Made by a program: the position numbers and the translations under genes | The notes under the pieces: model-generated | The model's database searches: none | Told to the model about the DNA's origin: nothing | What the model saw: only the letters and a program-made list of their open reading frames with translations | In this document: positions 25,344 through 34,180 of the stretch, in pieces | How positions within the stretch are numbered: position 1 is the stretch's first letter | Layout of the letters: every line of letters starts with the position of its first letter | Source of the DNA: Bacillus sp. FJAT-44742 | GTDB lineage: Bacteria > Bacillota > Bacilli > Bacillales > Marinococcaceae | DNA length: 64,000 nucleotides | Direction: 5' to 3' | NCBI RefSeq assembly: GCF_002797315.1 | Contig: NZ_KZ454936.1 | Span: 495,133-559,132 of the forward strand

Positions 25344-25347
25344 TTGA

Positions 25348-25902
25348 ATGAAGCATATCACAGTTTTTTGCGGCTCAAGAAAGGGAAACCGTTCCCTCTA
25401 CCTTCAAGAAGCTAAAAAGCTTGGAGAGGAGCTGGCCAAAAATAAGATCATAACTGTATATGGGGGAGGAAGCAGCGGGTTGATGGGAGCTGTAGCAGAT
25501 GGGGCGTTAGAAAGGCAAGGAGAAGTGATTGGGATTGTGCCTGAAACGTTAAAGGATATAGAAATCGCTCATCAGCATGTAACAGAATTGATCACCGTAA
25601 AGACAATGCATGAAAGAAAGGCAAAAATGTACGAGTATGCTGACGCATTTATAGCTCTTCCTGGGGGCATAGGAACGCTGGAGGAATTTGTAGAGGTTCT
25701 CACCTGGTATGCAATAGGGCAGCATGAAAAGTATTGTGCACTGCTTAATACCGATAAATATTATGATCCTTTACTTATGCTCATAAAACATATGGTGAAA
25801 GAAGGTTTTTTATCAGAACAAGTGGCTGACAGAATTATTGTTTTTGCTGAACCCCAGTCATTGGTTCATTTCCTGTTGAAGGGTGAGAAAGGAAATGTCT
25901 GA
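25348..25902 (+). CDS. LOG family protein (YvdD-like)
   Basis: 184 aa of the TIGR00730 family. Nucleotide-binding motifs GGGSSGLMGAVADGAL and PGGIGTLEEFVEVLTW are both intact. Characterised members are cytokinin-type nucleoside 5'-monophosphate phosphoribohydrolases, that is, nucleotide hydrolases that free the base. It overlaps sfsA by 8 nt. Confidence 0.88.
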   Translation: MKHITVFCGSRKGNRSLYLQEAKKLGEELAKNKIITVYGGGSSGLMGAVADGALERQGEVIGIVPETLKDIEIAHQHVTELITVKTMHERKAKMYEYADAFIALPGGIGTLEEFVEVLTWYAIGQHEKYCALLNTDKYYDPLLMLIKHMVKEGFLSEQVADRIIVFAEPQSLVHFLLKGEKGNV

Positions 25903-26635
25903 TAAGCCAGTGATTTACTATGATGAACCATTGCACCCAGCTATTTTTATCAAAAGGCCCAATCGGTTTATTATTCACTGCCAGCTTATTAATAAAGAAC
26001 TAAACAAGCCGGCAGGTGAGCCGGTTACCGTTCATCTTCCTGATCCAGGCAGGTTAAAGGAGTTGCTCATACCTGGGAGAAAAGTGTGGCTGCAGTACAT
26101 AAATAAGCCTGCAAGAAAAACAAAATGGAGCGCAGTTTTAGCCTCTTCTTCTGAAGGACAGCTTGTTTCAATTAATACCACTTTTCCCAATCGGTTAATT
26201 GAAAAAGCCTTAAAAGAGAAAAAAATAGAGGAATTTTGTGACTGGGAATTTAAGCGTGCAGAGTATAAGTTTGGAGATTCCCGGTGGGATTTTCTCCTCG
26301 AAAGCAAGGACAATAAAAAGATGTTATTAGAAGTGAAAAGTGTGACACTTGCAAAAGGTGAACAGGGCCTGTTTCCAGACGCTGTAACTAAAAGAGGAGC
26401 ACGCCATGTACAAGAGTTATCTCATTTTCAAGAGAGAGGAAATATAGAAACCGGTGTCTTATTTGTGGCTCAGCGAAATGATGTAAAGTCTATCAGTCCT
26501 GCAGACTATATCGATCCTGCTTTTGCAAAAGCTCTTCTTGAAGCAAAAGAAAGAGGTGTAACGTTGCTGGGCAGACGTTGTATACTGACACTGGAACACA
26601 TTCAATTAGGTGAAAGTCTGCCGGTATATGTATAG
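25895..26635 (+). CDS. sfsA: SfsA family protein (DNA/RNA nuclease-like)
   Basis: 246 aa. Motifs RPNRFIIHC, HLPDPGRL-ELL, WDFLLES and the nuclease-like core LEVKSVTLAKGEQGLFPDAV with TKRGARHVQEL match SfsA throughout. The E-x-K pair and preceding Asp fit a PD-(D/E)XK-type fold. Named for sugar fermentation stimulation, but the true role is unsettled. ATG 25895 lies inside the end of the LOG gene; GAAGGGTGAG is the likely ribosome-binding site. Confidence 0.9.
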   Translation: MSDKPVIYYDEPLHPAIFIKRPNRFIIHCQLINKELNKPAGEPVTVHLPDPGRLKELLIPGRKVWLQYINKPARKTKWSAVLASSSEGQLVSINTTFPNRLIEKALKEKKIEEFCDWEFKRAEYKFGDSRWDFLLESKDNKKMLLEVKSVTLAKGEQGLFPDAVTKRGARHVQELSHFQERGNIETGVLFVAQRNDVKSISPADYIDPAFAKALLEAKERGVTLLGRRCILTLEHIQLGESLPVYV

Positions 26636-26644
26636 TAAAAAAGA

Positions 26645-26772
26645 CAAAAAAAGAGGCGGCATGCAGCCACCCAAAATGGTATCGTACGTATCAGAGGCAG
26701 GTTGAGATGATCTAAAATTGTCGAAAAAGGACATCTCTTGCTGTTTGGAATATAACCAAAGCGCCTCCCTCT
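26645..26772 (-). ncRNA. Candidate minus-strand small RNA
   Basis: Between sfsA (plus) and lemA (minus) the minus strand shows a -10-like TATAGT (26779-26784) and a purine-rich 5' part containing AGGGAGG. About 128 nt later comes a strong terminator: GGTGGC-TGCAT-GCCGCC (26655-26671) followed by TCTTTTTTT. No gene upstream explains this terminator. A 15-codon frame beginning TTG next to AGGGAGG exists inside, so a tiny peptide is also possible. No -35 was recognised and no Rfam family assigned. Confidence 0.45.
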
Positions 26773-26799
26773 GTCACTACTATATCAAATTCGTAATAT

Positions 26800-27067
26800 T
26801 TCTTCGTTTCTTGTTACATGGAATGAGAGAAAACTAAACTCCTTTATTTCTTTTCTTATTGGCAATTGGTCATTATATATAACTCTAAGAATTTTTTTGG
26901 AAGTGCTGAAATCGTAAATTGTTATAGAGAATCTTTATATTGCTGATGTTCTGTGAATATTTCTTGTATAGGCGCGGAGGTTGCCAGAGTCGGAAGGCTT
27001 GAAACTTTCCTTCTTAACCGATCAGGAAAATAAAGAAGAACAGTCGTACCTCCTTTTATGCTCCTGC
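26800..27067. other. Intergenic, partly structured
   Basis: AT-rich on the left. From about 26975 to 27055, GGAGGT/ACCTCC can close an outer stem around an inner hairpin GTCGGAAGG/CCTTC-CCGAT. On the minus strand the segment starts with AAAGGAGGT right after the lemA stop, but no standard start codon follows. Function unknown. Confidence 0.3.
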
Positions 27068-27622
27068 TTAAAAAGATACCTGAACGTTTTCTTGTTCTGC
27101 TGCCGGAGTCTCTAACATGTCTCGTCTGTTAAAATTATGGATGTTTGCTACAAAGTTGGTAGGGATAGATTGGATGCGTGAATTATACTTTCTAACGGTA
27201 TCATTGTATAGTTGACGAGCATCCGCAATCTTGTGTTCAGTTTGGATTAATTCTTCCTGCAAAGCTTTAAAATTTTCATTTGCCTTTAATTCCGGGTAAT
27301 CCTCTCCCAAGACAAATAAGTTTTCAAGCATTCCGCTCAATTGATCGTTTGCCTCCATTTGTTCAGCTCTATCATTTGAGGATGCTGTAATTTGATTTCG
27401 TAATTCTAAAACCTTTTCTAGTGTTTCTCTTTCATGAGGTGCGTATCCTTTTACCGTTTCTACCAGAGTTGGTATCAATTCATATCTTTTCTTTAACTGC
27501 ACGTCAATTTGGGCCCATGATTCTTCCACCCAATTTAAGCATTTAATTAGACGGTTATAGCCGATGATCCAGGAAATGATCGAAACGACAAGTATGACAC
27601 CTAATATAATGGCAAAAGTCAA
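27068..27622 (-). CDS. lemA: LemA family protein
   Basis: 184 aa. One N-terminal membrane helix (about 2-22), then the LemA helical bundle: YNRLIKCLNWVEESWAQIDV, LKKRYELIPTLVETVKGYAPHE, the helix with LFVLGEDYPELKANENFKAL, and the end YNSRIQSIPTNFVANIHNF. The bulk lies outside or on the membrane. Function of the family is unclear. No HtpX or TPM-domain gene, its common partners, is adjacent. TTG start behind AAAGGGGTG. Confidence 0.9.
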   Translation of the reverse strand: MTFAIILGVILVVSIISWIIGYNRLIKCLNWVEESWAQIDVQLKKRYELIPTLVETVKGYAPHERETLEKVLELRNQITASSNDRAEQMEANDQLSGMLENLFVLGEDYPELKANENFKALQEELIQTEHKIADARQLYNDTVRKYNSRIQSIPTNFVANIHNFNRRDMLETPAAEQENVQVSF

Positions 27623-28061
27623 TGAAATAACACCCCTTTAGTGTGACTTCTTAATGTTGTCTAACCCCTTTAGCAATAGCCTATAAGTCATTATATCATG
27701 GATTCTGACAAATATTTGGAATCTTTAAATAAATTTGGAACTTAAGGAAGAGTGAAAGGTTATGCCCCTTCATACACCTTATACAGAAAGAAGGGTCGAG
27801 TGGCTTCAGGAAACAGTGCTTTTGTCGTAAAAGCATATACTTACATCAAATACTGATATAGATGTCTGTAATTGTTTTTCTATGCTTGTGTTTTTCTATG
27901 CTTGTGTTTTTCTATACTTGAAATAAAATTACCTGCAATTCATAAAAATTGTGCCTTTCTGACTGGTCTCATCGAGTATCTTATTTCCTATTCCTGCTGG
28001 TCTCTTGTTCTTTTAAAAAAAAATATATTCATGTGATTAACAAATGATAAAACAACAATAG
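27623..28061. other. Intergenic, AT-rich
   Basis: About 440 bp with no gene. It carries the lemA upstream region and a 16-bp tandem repeat (27874-27921); its right end borders the control region of the catabolic operon. Confidence 0.5.
27874..27921. repeat. 16-bp tandem repeat, three copies
   Basis: GTTTTTCTATGCTTGT occurs at 27874-27889 and 27890-27905 exactly, and with two changes at 27906-27921. Non-coding. Confidence 0.85.
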
Positions 28062-28090
28062 TTTTGATAATTTTCTAAAAATTATCAAAA
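28062..28090. promoter_or_regulatory. Perfect 13-bp-arm palindrome, candidate operator
   Basis: TTTTGATAATTTT (28062-28074) and AAAATTATCAAAA (28078-28090) are exact inverted repeats with a CTA centre, ending 5 bp before the -35 box of the catabolic operon. The half-site TGATAAT resembles a Fur/PerR half-site, but the 9-bp separation does not fit those proteins. It probably binds a dimeric regulator specific to this pathway. Confidence 0.65.
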
Positions 28091-28095
28091 TTTTG

Positions 28096-28125
28096 TTGAC
28101 TTGAGTGATAGCTCATCCTTATAAT
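28096..28125 (+). promoter_or_regulatory. Sigma-A promoter of the catabolic operon
   Basis: TTGACT (28096-28101), an 18-bp spacer and TATAAT (28120-28125). Start of transcription is expected near 28132. Confidence 0.75.
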
Positions 28126-28139
28126 CAATCTTAGAAACA

Positions 28140-28153
28140 TGATAGCGCTTACA
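28140..28153 (+). promoter_or_regulatory. CRE site (CcpA operator) in the operon leader
   Basis: TGATAGCGCTTACA is a perfect match to the catabolite-responsive element consensus TGWNANCGNTNWCA. It lies about 8 nt after the expected transcription start, a position where CcpA blocks transcription when preferred sugars are present. Confidence 0.8.
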
Positions 28154-28170
28154 TAAAGGGAGGGAAGAGG

Positions 28171-28950
28171 ATGCCAGCATTAGAAGTGGAAAACGTTTCA
28201 CTTCAATTTGGGGGAGTTAAGGCTTTGGTAGACGTTACTTATCATATTGAAAAAGGAGAAATTTTTTCTCTTATTGGGCCTAATGGTGCAGGGAAAACAA
28301 GTATGCTGAACTGCATTAGCGGATTGTATAGTCCGTCTCAAGGCTCAATTAAATTTATGGGGAAGGATATTATCAACATGAAACCCCATAAAAGAACAAA
28401 CTTAGGAATATCCCGAGCTTTCCAGAACATAGCATTATTTTCTCAAATGTCTGTGCTTGATAATTTAAAGCTGGGCCGGCATACAAAAATGAAGTCAGGA
28501 CTTTTGTCCGGGGGACTCTACTGGGGAGCTGCTCAAAAAGAAGAAGTAGCTCACAGAAAAGCAGTGGAGGAAGTTATTGACTTTTTAGAGCTTAAGGATA
28601 TTCGCCATACTCCAGTAGGAAGGCTTCCTTACGGGCTGCAAAAAAGAGTAGAAGTAGGCCGGGCCCTGGCATTACAGCCTGAGCTTATTCTCCTTGATGA
28701 GCCTATGGCTGGTATGAACAGCTCAGAGAAGCAAGACATGGCTCGTTTTATCCTTGATATGAATGCTCTCCAGGATATGACGGTAGTGCTCATTGAACAT
28801 GATATGGGTGTGGTAATGGATTTATCCGACCATATAGCCGTACTTGATTTTGGAAAGCTTATAGGCTTTGGTACTCCTGAAGAGATAAAAGAAAATGAAG
28901 CGGTGATCAGTGCTTATTTAGGAGAGGAAGAAGATGAAGAAGTAAGCTGA
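28171..28950 (+). CDS. LIV-type ABC transporter ATPase (LivG-like)
   Basis: 259 aa. Walker A GPNGAGKTS, Q-loop AFQNIALF, then the inserted segment with TKMKSGLLSGGLYW typical of LivG, signature LPYGLQKRVEVGRAL, Walker B LILLDEPMAGMN, and switch His in LIEHDM. First gene of the long operon, behind GGGAGGGAAGAGG. With the LivF-like ATPase at 34181 it would power uptake of the transporter's substrate. Confidence 0.9.
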   Translation: MPALEVENVSLQFGGVKALVDVTYHIEKGEIFSLIGPNGAGKTSMLNCISGLYSPSQGSIKFMGKDIINMKPHKRTNLGISRAFQNIALFSQMSVLDNLKLGRHTKMKSGLLSGGLYWGAAQKEEVAHRKAVEEVIDFLELKDIRHTPVGRLPYGLQKRVEVGRALALQPELILLDEPMAGMNSSEKQDMARFILDMNALQDMTVVLIEHDMGVVMDLSDHIAVLDFGKLIGFGTPEEIKENEAVISAYLGEEEDEEVS

Positions 28951-28970
28951 CAAGGGGAGGATTCTTATAA

Positions 28971-30845
28971 ATGGGAAAAGACACATTTCCAAAGCTTCTG
29001 TTAGAACTTGCAGAAAGTGAGCCAGAAAGGACGGCTTTCAGAAAAAAAAGCCTTGGCATTTGGAAAGAAATTTCATGGAAAGAAGTCAAAGATAATGTTG
29101 AATCTTTTGCTCTTGCTATAAAGCACTTATTTGAATTTCAAAAAGGTGACCGGATGGTCATCTTAAGTGACAATAGGCCGGAGTGGATCTATGCTGAGCT
29201 TGCTTGTCAAAGTCTTGGGGGGATCTCAACGGGGCTGTTTCAGGAAAGCACTCCTGAACAGCTTGATCACTTGATCAACGATTGTAAAGCAAAGATTATA
29301 GTGGCAGAAGACCAGGAACAGGTAGATAAAGTGTTAAAAATCATAGACCATCTTCCTTTAGTTGAAACAATTATTTTTATTAACCCAAAAGGATTAAAAA
29401 ACTATTCTGATCACCGGCTCATTTTTTGGGATGATGTTCAAAAAGCTGCAAAGGAGAGCAGAGAAAAAACAATCCTTAAAGAGATTGAACAGGGGAATGG
29501 TGAAGATCCAGCCTTCCTGTGTTACTCTCCGGGAACCATGGGACATCCTAAAGGAATCTTATTATCCCATCATAATTTACTGGCTACTGGTACAGCTCTT
29601 CAAGAAGTGGACCCGGTCTCTTCTAAAGATGATTATCTATCATTCTTGCCTTTGGCATGGGCGTCTGAACAATTGATTGTATTGTCATTATCATTCCAGC
29701 AAAAACTAACAATTAACTTCCCAGAAGAACCATCAACAGCCTTGCAGGACTTAAGGGAAATAGGTCCGCATCTCTTGATGGCAACTCCAAGAACCTACGA
29801 AAATATCATAGCTAGATTCAATCTCCGTATCAATGATACCTCGTCCTTCAAGAAGAAAGTTTACAATTTTTTCAACCACTATGGAAAACGAAAAGCAGAA
29901 GCAGATTTTGGAGAAAAACCTCTATCTTTAATAGAGAAAGTCATCTACAAACTTGGCGACTACTTAGTGTTTAGTGCAATAAGAGATCACCTGGGATTAG
30001 CAAGAATCAAAAGGGCTTATATAAATGGAGCTTCTTTAGGTAATGAGGGGATGCATTTCTTTCATTCCATTGGAGTAAATGTAAAACAAACTTATGGAGC
30101 GACTGAGCTTTCTGGTATTTCTCTTGTTCAAAGAGACGGAAAGCTAGATGCAGAAAGTGTTGGAGAACCCCTGCCACATGTAGATCTTAAGGTTACAGAG
30201 GATAAAGAGATCCTTATAAAATCCGCTGGACAGTGTCTTGGTTATCTTAACGGGGAAGCATTGAACATTGATGAAGATGGATATATAAACCTGGGAGATA
30301 CAGGGGAAAAGCTGGAAGACGGCCAGGTTCGTCTGACTGGAAGGAAAGAAGAAGTCATTACTGGAGTTCAAGGTCAAGGTGTTGCTCCAAGCTGGATAGA
30401 GAGCAAGCTGAAGATGAGTCCTTATATTCAAGAAGCCTTGCTTTATGGAAAACAGCAGCCTTATATGGTTGGCTTAATTAATATCAGTATGGAAAATGTA
30501 GGAAGATGGGCTGACAAAAAGCAGCTTTCCTATACTACCTATGAGGATTTATCTACGAATCCGGATGTTATCCAGCTGATACATGAAGAAGTGTCTCAGA
30601 TCACCACTCTCTTGCCAGAAAGTGTTAATTTTAAGAAATTCATTATTCTTCCAAAGGAGCTTAATGCAGCAGAAGATGAAATGACTCCCACGTACAAGCT
30701 TAGGCGGCCTTACGTAGAACAAAAATATAAACAGTTGCTTGATTCTTTATATTCCTCTGATGAAAGGGTTTCATTTACAAAAGAAAATGTAAACGAACAA
30801 ATCATTCCTGTTATTTCATTAGGTGAAAAGAGGGAGGTTGCCTAG
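28971..30845 (+). CDS. AMP-dependent acyl-CoA ligase, long-chain type, embedded in the transporter operon
   Basis: 624 aa of the adenylate-forming family, LACS-like group (ends LTGRKEEVITGVQGQGVAPSWIE). The P-loop motif is changed: YSPGTMGHPKG in place of the usual YTSGTTGxPKG; the catalytic end region YKLRRPYVEQKY is kept. It would activate the carboxylic acid entering through the surrounding LIV-type transporter to its CoA thioester, trapping it in the cell. It sits between the livG-like and livH-like genes, and the next gene starts directly after its stop. Exact substrate unknown. Confidence 0.85.
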   Translation: MGKDTFPKLLLELAESEPERTAFRKKSLGIWKEISWKEVKDNVESFALAIKHLFEFQKGDRMVILSDNRPEWIYAELACQSLGGISTGLFQESTPEQLDHLINDCKAKIIVAEDQEQVDKVLKIIDHLPLVETIIFINPKGLKNYSDHRLIFWDDVQKAAKESREKTILKEIEQGNGEDPAFLCYSPGTMGHPKGILLSHHNLLATGTALQEVDPVSSKDDYLSFLPLAWASEQLIVLSLSFQQKLTINFPEEPSTALQDLREIGPHLLMATPRTYENIIARFNLRINDTSSFKKKVYNFFNHYGKRKAEADFGEKPLSLIEKVIYKLGDYLVFSAIRDHLGLARIKRAYINGASLGNEGMHFFHSIGVNVKQTYGATELSGISLVQRDGKLDAESVGEPLPHVDLKVTEDKEILIKSAGQCLGYLNGEALNIDEDGYINLGDTGEKLEDGQVRLTGRKEEVITGVQGQGVAPSWIESKLKMSPYIQEALLYGKQQPYMVGLINISMENVGRWADKKQLSYTTYEDLSTNPDVIQLIHEEVSQITTLLPESVNFKKFIILPKELNAAEDEMTPTYKLRRPYVEQKYKQLLDSLYSSDERVSFTKENVNEQIIPVISLGEKREVA

Positions 30846-31730
30846 GTGACGTTTTTTATGCAAATGCTGGTTAGCGGCATCGTAGTCGGCAGTATTTATG
30901 CGCTGGTAGCTTTAGGATTTGTTCTAATTTATAAGGCTAGTGATGCTTTAAACCTGGCCAACGGTGAGTTTGTCTTAATCGGGGCATATGTATGTTTAAC
31001 TCTTATCACCATTTTTCAAATTCCGTTTCTTCTCGCGTTAGCCATTACCTTGGCGGTAAACGCCGTTATAGGGCTGGGAGTTGAGAAGACCGTTCTTCGG
31101 CCATTACAAAATGCTCCAGTTATTTCAGTGATAATGGCAACCATAGGACTTGCAAGTTTACTCGGGGGGATTGTTCACCTGATTTGGGGACATCAAACAA
31201 GAACATATCCGCAAATCTTTCCAGCCACACCAATTAGAGCTGGGGATTTAGTCATTACACCTGTGTATCTCTGGTCCTTTGTCATTGTTATGACACTGCT
31301 TCTTCTTTTTACACTGTTTTTCAAATACTCCAAGATGGGCCTTGCGATGAGAGCTGTTGCCGATGACCAAATGGCTGCACAGTCTATGGGGATAAGTGTG
31401 AAAAAGGTCTTTGCTGTAACCTGGGCCATTGCTTCTATCGTAGCTGCTGTAGGGGGAGTCTTGTTAGGAAACATCAATGGTGTAAATGCAACCATGGCTA
31501 TTATTGGCCTGACTGTCTTGCCAGTTGTCATATTAGGTGGACTTGACAGTATTCCGGGAGCTATAGTTGGCGGCTTTACGATCGGAATTTTCCAAAGCAT
31601 GGCGGGTGGATACCTGGATCCAATGGTTGGAGGAGGGTTAAAAGAAGTAGTCCCGTTTATCCTGGTAGTTTTCATTTTAATGCTTAGACCCCATGGATTG
31701 TTCGGTAAGGGCGGTATAGAAAGGGTGTGA
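30846..31730 (+). CDS. LIV-type ABC transporter permease (LivH-like)
   Basis: 294 aa with about eight helices. Typical LivH start (MQMLVSGIVVGSIYALVALG), NLANGEFVLIGAYV, AMRAVADDQMAAQSMGI (the ATPase coupling loop) and GGLDSIPGAIVGGF. GTG start abuts the stop codon of the ligase gene, indicating coupled translation. Confidence 0.92.
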   Translation: MTFFMQMLVSGIVVGSIYALVALGFVLIYKASDALNLANGEFVLIGAYVCLTLITIFQIPFLLALAITLAVNAVIGLGVEKTVLRPLQNAPVISVIMATIGLASLLGGIVHLIWGHQTRTYPQIFPATPIRAGDLVITPVYLWSFVIVMTLLLLFTLFFKYSKMGLAMRAVADDQMAAQSMGISVKKVFAVTWAIASIVAAVGGVLLGNINGVNATMAIIGLTVLPVVILGGLDSIPGAIVGGFTIGIFQSMAGGYLDPMVGGGLKEVVPFILVVFILMLRPHGLFGKGGIERV

Positions 31731-31739
31731 TGGGAGAAA

Positions 31740-32801
31740 ATGAGAAATCCTTTTGTCATGGAATGCGGTAATTATAAAACAAAATACAATCATGATATGG
31801 CACTCTTTACCATACCGAGAGTGAAGATGAGAATGGTTTTGCTTATTGCCCTTTTTGCCTTAGTTCCGCTGTTTACATCAAATTACGTAGTAGGTTTGGC
31901 AACCCTTTGTTTAATTGCCTCTATAGGGGCAATCGGCCTTAACATCTTAACTGGGTTTACTGGCCAAATCTCTATCGGAGTGGGGGCTTTTCTAGGGGTA
32001 GGGGGATATACGTCGGCTATTTTAACGACGAGTCTTGGTCTAAGCTTCTGGCTGGCGGTTCCAGTTGCAGGACTTGTTACAGCTTTTGTCGGAGGAATAT
32101 TTGGTATTCCGTCACTTAGGCTGAAAGGTTTATACCTTGCCATCGCCACACTTGCAGCTCAAGTAATTATTCTTTTTGTCATTAGCAGATGGGACGGATT
32201 AACAGGAGGAACTTCCGGTATGGTGCTGCAACGCCCCTCAATTGGCGGGTATACCTTAATGTCGGCCTCCAGTTATTACTATCTCTGTCTGGTCATCCTG
32301 CTGTTTACTACCATCTTTTCTCTCAATCTATTTAGGACGAGAACAGGCCGGGCTTTCATGGCGGTCAGAGATCAGGATGTTGCTGCTCAAATTATGGGAA
32401 TTAATCTATTCAATTATAAAGTCATTGCTTTTGCCATCAGTTCTTTCTTCGTTGGAATTGCAGGGGCATTAATGGGACATTACACCATGATTGTGAGTCC
32501 TGAGCTTTACAGTATTGATGTTTCTATTCAGTACTTAGCAATGATCCTGGTCGGCGGACTTGGGAGCATTCTAGGAGCAATTCTAGGCGCCTTTTTTATT
32601 ACATTGATGCCCGTTGGCCTTTCCTATTTCACTGAAGTTTTATCTGTGTTTCTGCCTAATGCCGGCCACCAGTTAGCAGCGATTCAGGAAATTGCTTTTG
32701 GGGCAGTCATTATTTTGTTTCTTATTTTTGAACCAGGAGGGCTAGCCCATATCTGGAGCAATATAAGAAATTATTTCAAGCTTTGGCCGTTTACCTATTA
32801 A
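31740..32801 (+). CDS. LIV-type ABC transporter permease (LivM-like)
   Basis: 353 aa with about ten helices. NILTGFTGQISIGVGAFLGVGGYT, GIPSLRLKGLYLAIATLA, the coupling loop AFMAVRDQDVAAQIMGIN and GGLGSILGAILGA are LivM hallmarks. An unusual N-terminal extension of about 30 residues precedes the first helix. Confidence 0.92.
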   Translation: MRNPFVMECGNYKTKYNHDMALFTIPRVKMRMVLLIALFALVPLFTSNYVVGLATLCLIASIGAIGLNILTGFTGQISIGVGAFLGVGGYTSAILTTSLGLSFWLAVPVAGLVTAFVGGIFGIPSLRLKGLYLAIATLAAQVIILFVISRWDGLTGGTSGMVLQRPSIGGYTLMSASSYYYLCLVILLFTTIFSLNLFRTRTGRAFMAVRDQDVAAQIMGINLFNYKVIAFAISSFFVGIAGALMGHYTMIVSPELYSIDVSIQYLAMILVGGLGSILGAILGAFFITLMPVGLSYFTEVLSVFLPNAGHQLAAIQEIAFGAVIILFLIFEPGGLAHIWSNIRNYFKLWPFTY

Positions 32802-32857
32802 TGAGGACGCCAGACGTTTTGTCTGTTCCTGATAAAAGAAAACATGGGGGAGATCAA

Positions 32858-34096
32858 ATGACAATAAAGTGGAAAAGATGGATTGGGGCAGCAGGTACAG
32901 GCATGCTATTAGCAGGAGCACTGTCAGCATGTGGAGGCGGTGAGGAAGGAGCCAGTAGTACTCAGGACGCTGAAGGAGAAGCGGACGTAGCAGAAGCCGG
33001 TGATACAGTGAAAATTGGTGCTCTTTACGATATTACTGGAGGAACAGGAGATGTTGGTTCTCCATATGCTGACGGCGAGGAGGCATATGTGGAATGGCTT
33101 AATGAAAACGGCGGTATTGATGGCGTTACGGTGGAGTTAATTGGCGAGGATTACGCTTATGATATTTCAGAGGGACAAAGAATTTATCAAACCCTGAGAG
33201 ACCGCCACGAAGTAGCCGCCGTATTAGGATGGGGAACAGCTGATACAGAAGCACTTAGGCAGCAGGTTGCTAATGATCAATTGCCATACTTCTCAGCTGC
33301 TTATTCAGAAAATTTAAAAGATATGGATGAAAGCCCTTATAATTTCTTAACTGCAGCTACTTACTCTGACCAAGGAAGAGCAGTTGTCCAATGGATTAAA
33401 GAAAACCATGAAGGAGACGGTGATCCTACATTAGCACTATTATATAATGATACAGCTTTTGGTCGCTCTCCGGTTGAAGATATTAAGGAATATGCTGCCG
33501 AGCATGGTGTAGAGGTGGTGGATGAGCAGGTTATTGATGTAGCAGCCACAGAGGCACAATCTCAAATGCTTAATATGCAGAGTAAAGACCCCGATTATGC
33601 TATTATCCAACAAACCTGGGGAGCAACATCAACTATACTTCGTGAAGCACAGACACTTGGAATTGATACACAATTTATCGGATTAAACTGGGCTACAGGT
33701 GAAGGTGTCATTGATATTGCAGGGGATGCTGCTGAAGGGATGATTGGAGTAGTAACCCATGCCTTTCCATATGAGGACCTGGAAGGATTGGATGAAATTG
33801 AAGAATATTTAGAAACTCAAGGAAAAACATTAGAAGATATTGACCAGAAATTTGTACAGGGATGGGTAACTGCAAGCATAATGGCAGAAGGAATCCGCAA
33901 TGCCCCTGACTTAACAGGAGACGGCATTAAAGAAGGAATTGAACAGATTACTGATTTGGATCTTAACGGTTTGGCAGCACCGGTGAGTTTCTCCGCTGAT
34001 GATCATGCTGGAACGAAGGATATCAGGCTGGCTCAAGTTGAAGACGGTCAGTTTGAGATTATTGAAGACTACTTCAGTCACGAAGATTACGAATAG
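32858..34096 (+). CDS. LIV-type substrate-binding lipoprotein
   Basis: 412 aa. Signal peptide with lipobox LSACG (Cys about residue 25), an acidic Gly/Ser/Glu linker, then a periplasmic-binding type I domain (VKIGALYDITGGTGDVGSPY, GWGTADTEALRQQVANDQLP, ALLYNDTAFGRSPVEDIKEY). GGGGGAG before ATG 32858 fixes the start; the longer open frame to 32783 lacks the signal peptide. It resembles binding proteins for aromatic or branched carboxylates and amides as much as those for leucine, so the ligand is left open. Confidence 0.9.
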   Translation: MTIKWKRWIGAAGTGMLLAGALSACGGGEEGASSTQDAEGEADVAEAGDTVKIGALYDITGGTGDVGSPYADGEEAYVEWLNENGGIDGVTVELIGEDYAYDISEGQRIYQTLRDRHEVAAVLGWGTADTEALRQQVANDQLPYFSAAYSENLKDMDESPYNFLTAATYSDQGRAVVQWIKENHEGDGDPTLALLYNDTAFGRSPVEDIKEYAAEHGVEVVDEQVIDVAATEAQSQMLNMQSKDPDYAIIQQTWGATSTILREAQTLGIDTQFIGLNWATGEGVIDIAGDAAEGMIGVVTHAFPYEDLEGLDEIEEYLETQGKTLEDIDQKFVQGWVTASIMAEGIRNAPDLTGDGIKEGIEQITDLDLNGLAAPVSFSADDHAGTKDIRLAQVEDGQFEIIEDYFSHEDYE

Positions 34097-34180
34097 AATA
34101 CCGGCAGAGGAACATAGAGATAACTTACTGTGTTCCTCATGCCTTTATCATCTATCTTACTTAAAGAACGGAGTGTTGAT

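Noticed and set aside
26985-27060. Lysine or other known riboswitch
   Set aside because: Conserved cores of the L-box, glycine, cobalamin and related riboswitches are not present, and no plus-strand gene follows.
28062-28090. Fur or PerR box
   Set aside because: Half-sites TGATAAT/ATTATCA are 9 bp apart, whereas the known boxes need 1 bp; the regulated genes are not iron or peroxide genes.
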